A stretch of 64,000 nt of DNA from Hetaerina americana (Eukaryota; Arthropoda; Insecta; Odonata; Calopterygidae). The stretch lies in NCBI GenBank assembly GCA_022747635.1, contig JAKTNV010000005.1, positions 91,032,469 to 91,096,468 on the forward strand, in the 5' to 3' direction. The position numbers and the translations under genes were made by a program. The notes under the pieces are model-generated. The model was not told where the DNA came from. It made no database searches and saw only the letters and a program-made list of their open reading frames with translations. Position 1 is the first letter of the stretch. Each line of letters begins with the position of its first letter. Positions 60,734-64,000 of the stretch are shown here, one piece after another.

Positions 60734-61892
60734 CTGTATTTCCACAGAAAATTAATAAAAACAAGAATAAATTATTTGAAAAAGAAATCTAGATTTGAAA
60801 TTACTGTTAAAATTAATGCTTGGAACTAGTTTTTAAAAGAATAAAAGGAAGTTGCTTTGTTTTAGGGAGCCACCAATTAGTGAAAGCCATGCTGTGAAAC
60901 ACACAAAACTTATCTGGATGTAGCCAGCCCACAGTTAACATAGAAATGCCATTGTCAGAGTAGCATGCAAATAGAACATCGTAACAATCATAAGAAAGTA
61001 AACACAGCTGCCAAAATTCAAATTCATATCTTTCACTCAACAATAAGCATGTTGAACAGCAGTTCAGCATGTCAACAGAATGGTTTGGGTACAATGAACT
61101 GTTAAAGTTTACTTTTGAAAGAAAAAATAATGGAATTTAGACAGTAAAACTGTTGGCCTTTCAGCTGAAAGAAACTATCTAGGGAAGACCACGCAAACTA
61201 CGTAAGTATAAAAGTGAGAAGGGACCTCTAATCACAAAGTGAAAATAAGTTTTATCCAGCTAAACATAAGGTGTGGCTTATTATGTATATTGCAAATGCC
61301 ATATTGTACAAGGAATAATTCTACACGCAAAATCAAATAGTACAACAAGTTTGTTACCCTTTAGGCCACGAAAGGAGTTAAATTTTCCTATAGAAACTTG
61401 GAAACAATTTTTAGAAAAACGATTTCCACGGGGTGCTAAAAGCATGACTTCGTCAGTTCACACAAATAATTTTCCAAGAATTGTTCTCGTGCTAACGTCA
61501 CAACCTTGAAAAAAATGGCAGCCAAAATAGTATTTAATGAAAAATAATTATTTACATATAACGAACTAACACTTTATTTTTGCCACATTGCAAACATGTA
61601 GGACGTTAATCCAGATAAAATATGATTTAACCAAATTTCCCACTCATTGTTCATAACTTGGATTAACATAAACCCTTGCTAATCTGGACTGATACTGGTA
61701 GCGTGCACTGCACGTGACTTGGTTACGAGGTCACAAGAAGCAGCAAAGATGCACTCTGCCAAAATATACATTTATTTCACAAGTTTCTATGAATATGGTA
61801 GAAAATAATTACAACATTTCAAACAATATTCCAACTGTACATCTGGAATCGTGAATAACCAATGCCACAAGAAATATAATTCATATGTTCAC
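60734..61892. other. Upstream Merlin intron, unannotated
   Basis: No FERM-domain exon or repeat recognised here. The next upstream Merlin exon must lie further right. Confidence 0.5.
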
Positions 61893-61977
61893 CTAAATGC
61901 TGGTCGTTTTGCTGATGCAACACAGATTGAAATAGAAGGCTAATCCTTTCCACACGATTTTGTGGATCTCCCTGCAC
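61893..61977 (-). other. Exon-like segment, unrecognised
   Basis: Open minus-strand segment VQGDPQNRVERISLLFQSVL plus HQQNDQHL, bounded by TTTAG/GTGCAG acceptors and a TTAG|GTGAAC donor. The composition is protein-like, but I do not recognise it and it does not match the Merlin FERM domain. It could be an exon of a nested gene or chance. Confidence 0.2.
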
Positions 61978-62184
61978 CTAAATATTTAATAATGATGGTT
62001 GAAACACTAAAGTAACTTTTGTCAATGGCACCATAAAGGGGTGGTAGTAAAAGAAAAACATTCAACTAATTGAAGTTTCTTGTGAAATTGGATGCAGAGG
62101 ATTCTTTTTGAAGATAGATTGGTATTACTTAACACACTATCTGATATGAGAAAGAAGACTAAGGCCCACCTATTTGCTCTTGTA

Positions 62185-62260
62185 CAGGGTGTGGCGACAT
62201 AACTTCCTTTTTTCAAATGCAAAACACTTTCACAAAAGTTAGATACGTTGCCACACCCAG
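62185..62260. mobile_element. 76-bp miniature inverted-repeat element
   Basis: CAGGGTGTGGCGACATAACT at the left pairs with the inverted right end CTGGGTGTGGCAACGTA (about 14 of the first 17 positions match), with TA on both sides. The TIR type is that of a Tc1/mariner-like DNA element; there is no coding capacity. Confidence 0.6.
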
Positions 62261-62851
62261 TATTTGATTTCTATTTCCAGAAAATGGGAAGTCAGGTTCA
62301 GGAAATCATGTCACCAGCAGTTTAAGTATGTGCATTAATGATCAAGCATGACACTGACATACAAGAACAGTGAAAAACTTTCCTAATACTTTCATGAGGT
62401 AAACTTCAATGCATTTAGTAACTGGCTATGTTATTGGAGGCATGTTATTACAATTATGGTGCATCATGAGTGCTGATAGTGAAGCTGTGGAAACATTCAT
62501 GGAAAATTGCCAAGCATCGATGACAATATAATTTAGAGTAATTCTCAGCCTATAATAGACGAACACTATAGAAAACCTCAAACACTGAAGAGGACCATGA
62601 ATCACCCTTCTCTGCCTAAATAATACTTGGGCAAATGCATAGTTTACAGGAGTTAACATAATGTCCTGGTTCCACAATCATTTCTTCCCATACGTTACGA
62701 AATACCGAATTGATATTCTGGAAACTCCAAAGGAAGATATTAAAGAGCTTTTTTTGTTATGACCAGCATCAAGTGGAAATCCCCAGTCAATCATTTCCAT
62801 CAAAATAGCATATCACAAATACCGTAAAAAACCTCTATTTTCAATAGCCAA

Positions 62852-63150
62852 CTATGAAAAGGAAACTACATGACGGATTGATATAGCTGAAACATAAACA
62901 GCAATCTAGTGAGAGATGAGGCTCACTGAAAGGATATATTTTCCGATACTACCAGTGCCATCTCATGGAATTTCTAAAGAATTATTGAGTGACCCACATA
63001 AACAAACACCTTATTTTCAATAGTCATAGGTAAGAGGCTCAATTAAAAACATTCATGAGTAGAAGGCTCGCTAAAATCTATTGGAACTTAATTACTGCAT
63101 ACTGAATTGTGTTGAAACACCACAGAACATTAGCTTTGATAGTCTTTACT
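62852..63150 (-). repeat. Interspersed repeat, copy 2 of 2
   Basis: Inverted match to 32722-33022 over about 300 bp. The mariner remnant that follows the other copy is not seen here. Confidence 0.75.
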
Positions 63151-63552
63151 AGCTGAGCAGCAACAACCAGTTGTAAGGGCAATAATTCGACAGCAGGTGG
63201 TAAACATTAAGCATGCTTGAGAGTATTGCGACCATTATAACTGAAAATTACAAAGGAAAAAGGGTCACTTTTTTCAAAAGTTAAGCTCTCTTTTATTTTA
63301 ATAAAAAAATAATCAATTAATTAGTCTTAATAATTGAAATAAATTAAAAGCACTCATTAGTGTTTTTTGGAAGGTCCTTAGGATTTCGGTAGTACAGAAT
63401 TTTAGGAGAAAAAGCAGTGATATATTTTATTTAAATAAACTTATTTCACATCATTATGGGATCTTATGCTTTTGGACCCAAATGCATCATATGGAGTCGT
63501 TAGATGTCAATCAACCGTGCATGAGATTCGAGGGAGAAAGTGTTCCATGGGA

Positions 63553-63807
63553 TCACATGTGCCAAAACCCCAGATAATCCTGATTTTCGCCTAATCCAAA
63601 CAATCCCTGATTATTCAGGGCTGCCATGAGTTTTTCTGTATTGTTTCCCATTTGGTGGGTGGATTTTCCTAACATGGTAAAAACCTCAGTCCACTTAGAG
63701 TGAGCCCGCATGCATTGTGGTGTACAGGGCTGGAATGGCTTGAGCAAAATGACTAGCACTGTTGACCCCAAAATGAAAACTACTCCTAGAATCAATGGAC
63801 TGGCCAT
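63553..63807 (-). CDS. Orphan 84-residue ORF with N-terminal membrane segment
   Basis: MASPLILGVVFILGSTVLVI starts a hydrophobic stretch of about 20 residues, followed by a Cys- and His-containing tail (KPFQPCTPQCMRAHSKWTEV). A minus-strand AATAAA lies about 120 bp downstream. The C-terminal codons overlap a sequence resembling pogo/Tigger ends (AGGCGAAAATCAGGATTATC), which argues that the ORF is accidental. Not recognised. Confidence 0.2.
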   Translation of the reverse strand: MASPLILGVVFILGSTVLVILLKPFQPCTPQCMRAHSKWTEVFTMLGKSTHQMGNNTEKLMAALNNQGLFGLGENQDYLGFWHM

Positions 63808-63929
63808 AGAATGCTATTCCTGAACCTTGTTTATTTCAGAATCTATATTTGTGGACATTGATACATGGATATATAACTAAGAGCAATTATGTACAACCAA
63901 GTAAAAAATATTTCTTTTACATCTACATA

Positions 63930-64000
63930 ATACCCTGCAAGCCGCCGCAAGGGCGTGTGGTGGGGGGCTTTTAATGAAGAAACAGCTCTTAATTGCATAG
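63930..64000 (+). repeat. Partial interspersed repeat at window edge
   Basis: ATCTACATAATACCCTGCAA followed by GCCGCCGCAAGGGCGTGTGG is more GC-rich than its surroundings. It resembles the conserved end of a dispersed arthropod repeat; this is from memory and untested. Confidence 0.35.

Noticed and set aside
60734..64000. Upstream Merlin FERM exons
   Set aside because: I looked on the minus strand for the subdomain preceding [12 protein letters not shown] and found none, so they are placed beyond the right edge.

Overview
The window is animal nuclear DNA and almost certainly from an insect. It holds four conserved single-copy genes with GT-AG introns, all on the minus strand. In minus-strand transcription order they are Merlin (3' part only), UBE2L3/Ubc10 (complete), Snr1/SMARCB1 (complete) and Nup93 (5' part only). 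The exon chains were assembled by matching recognisable protein segments and joining them at splice sites that keep phase. UBE2L3 comes to 154 codons and Snr1 to 369, the usual family lengths. I cannot name the species; gene order, long TE-filled introns, mariner elements, RTE-like LINEs and Penelope-like elements fit an insect with a moderately large genome.

Layout. 1-4.5 kb: Nup93 exons 1-4 (start at 4483; the gene runs off the left edge), with a 753-bp internally deleted mariner in intron 3 and a LINE 3' end at the edge. 4.8-4.9 kb: a cluster of ATCGATA motifs that could be the Nup93 promoter. 5.2-6.3 kb: an old LINE remnant. 6.9-15.3 kb: Snr1 in nine exons, with old repeats in the long last intron. 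15.8-21.4 kb: intergenic; an eroded full-length LINE, a mariner remnant and a nearly intact mariner. 22.3-37.1 kb: UBE2L3, whose 14-kb last intron is packed with Penelope-like, LINE and mariner debris. 37.6-60.7 kb: the last seven recognised Merlin exons. Their introns carry the youngest elements: a 3.4-kb LINE, an intact mariner, a rearranged mariner, a Penelope-like element and tRNA-derived SINEs. 60.7-64 kb: presumably still Merlin intron, with small repeats and one short orphan ORF.

The genes share no obvious pathway: nuclear pore scaffold, BAP chromatin remodelling, ubiquitin transfer, and Hippo/membrane-cytoskeleton signalling. UBE2L3 and Merlin are only 487 bp apart (start codon to stop codon); the other gaps are 2.4 and 6.9 kb and are filled with transposons.

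The best candidates for something new are: (1) a 27-bp tandem duplication that doubles a 5' splice site in Snr1 and could add nine residues at the start of the second SNF5 repeat; (2) a mariner whose 3' end has been replaced by an inverted 150-bp copy of its own 5' end; (3) three sister mariners, of which two share the same one-base loss in an A8 run while the third is intact; (4) a palindromic, multi-head tRNA-like SINE inserted in an old mariner with a 14-bp target duplication; and (5) hammerhead-ribozyme-like motifs in Penelope-like debris. I saw no CRISPR array, operon or other prokaryotic system.
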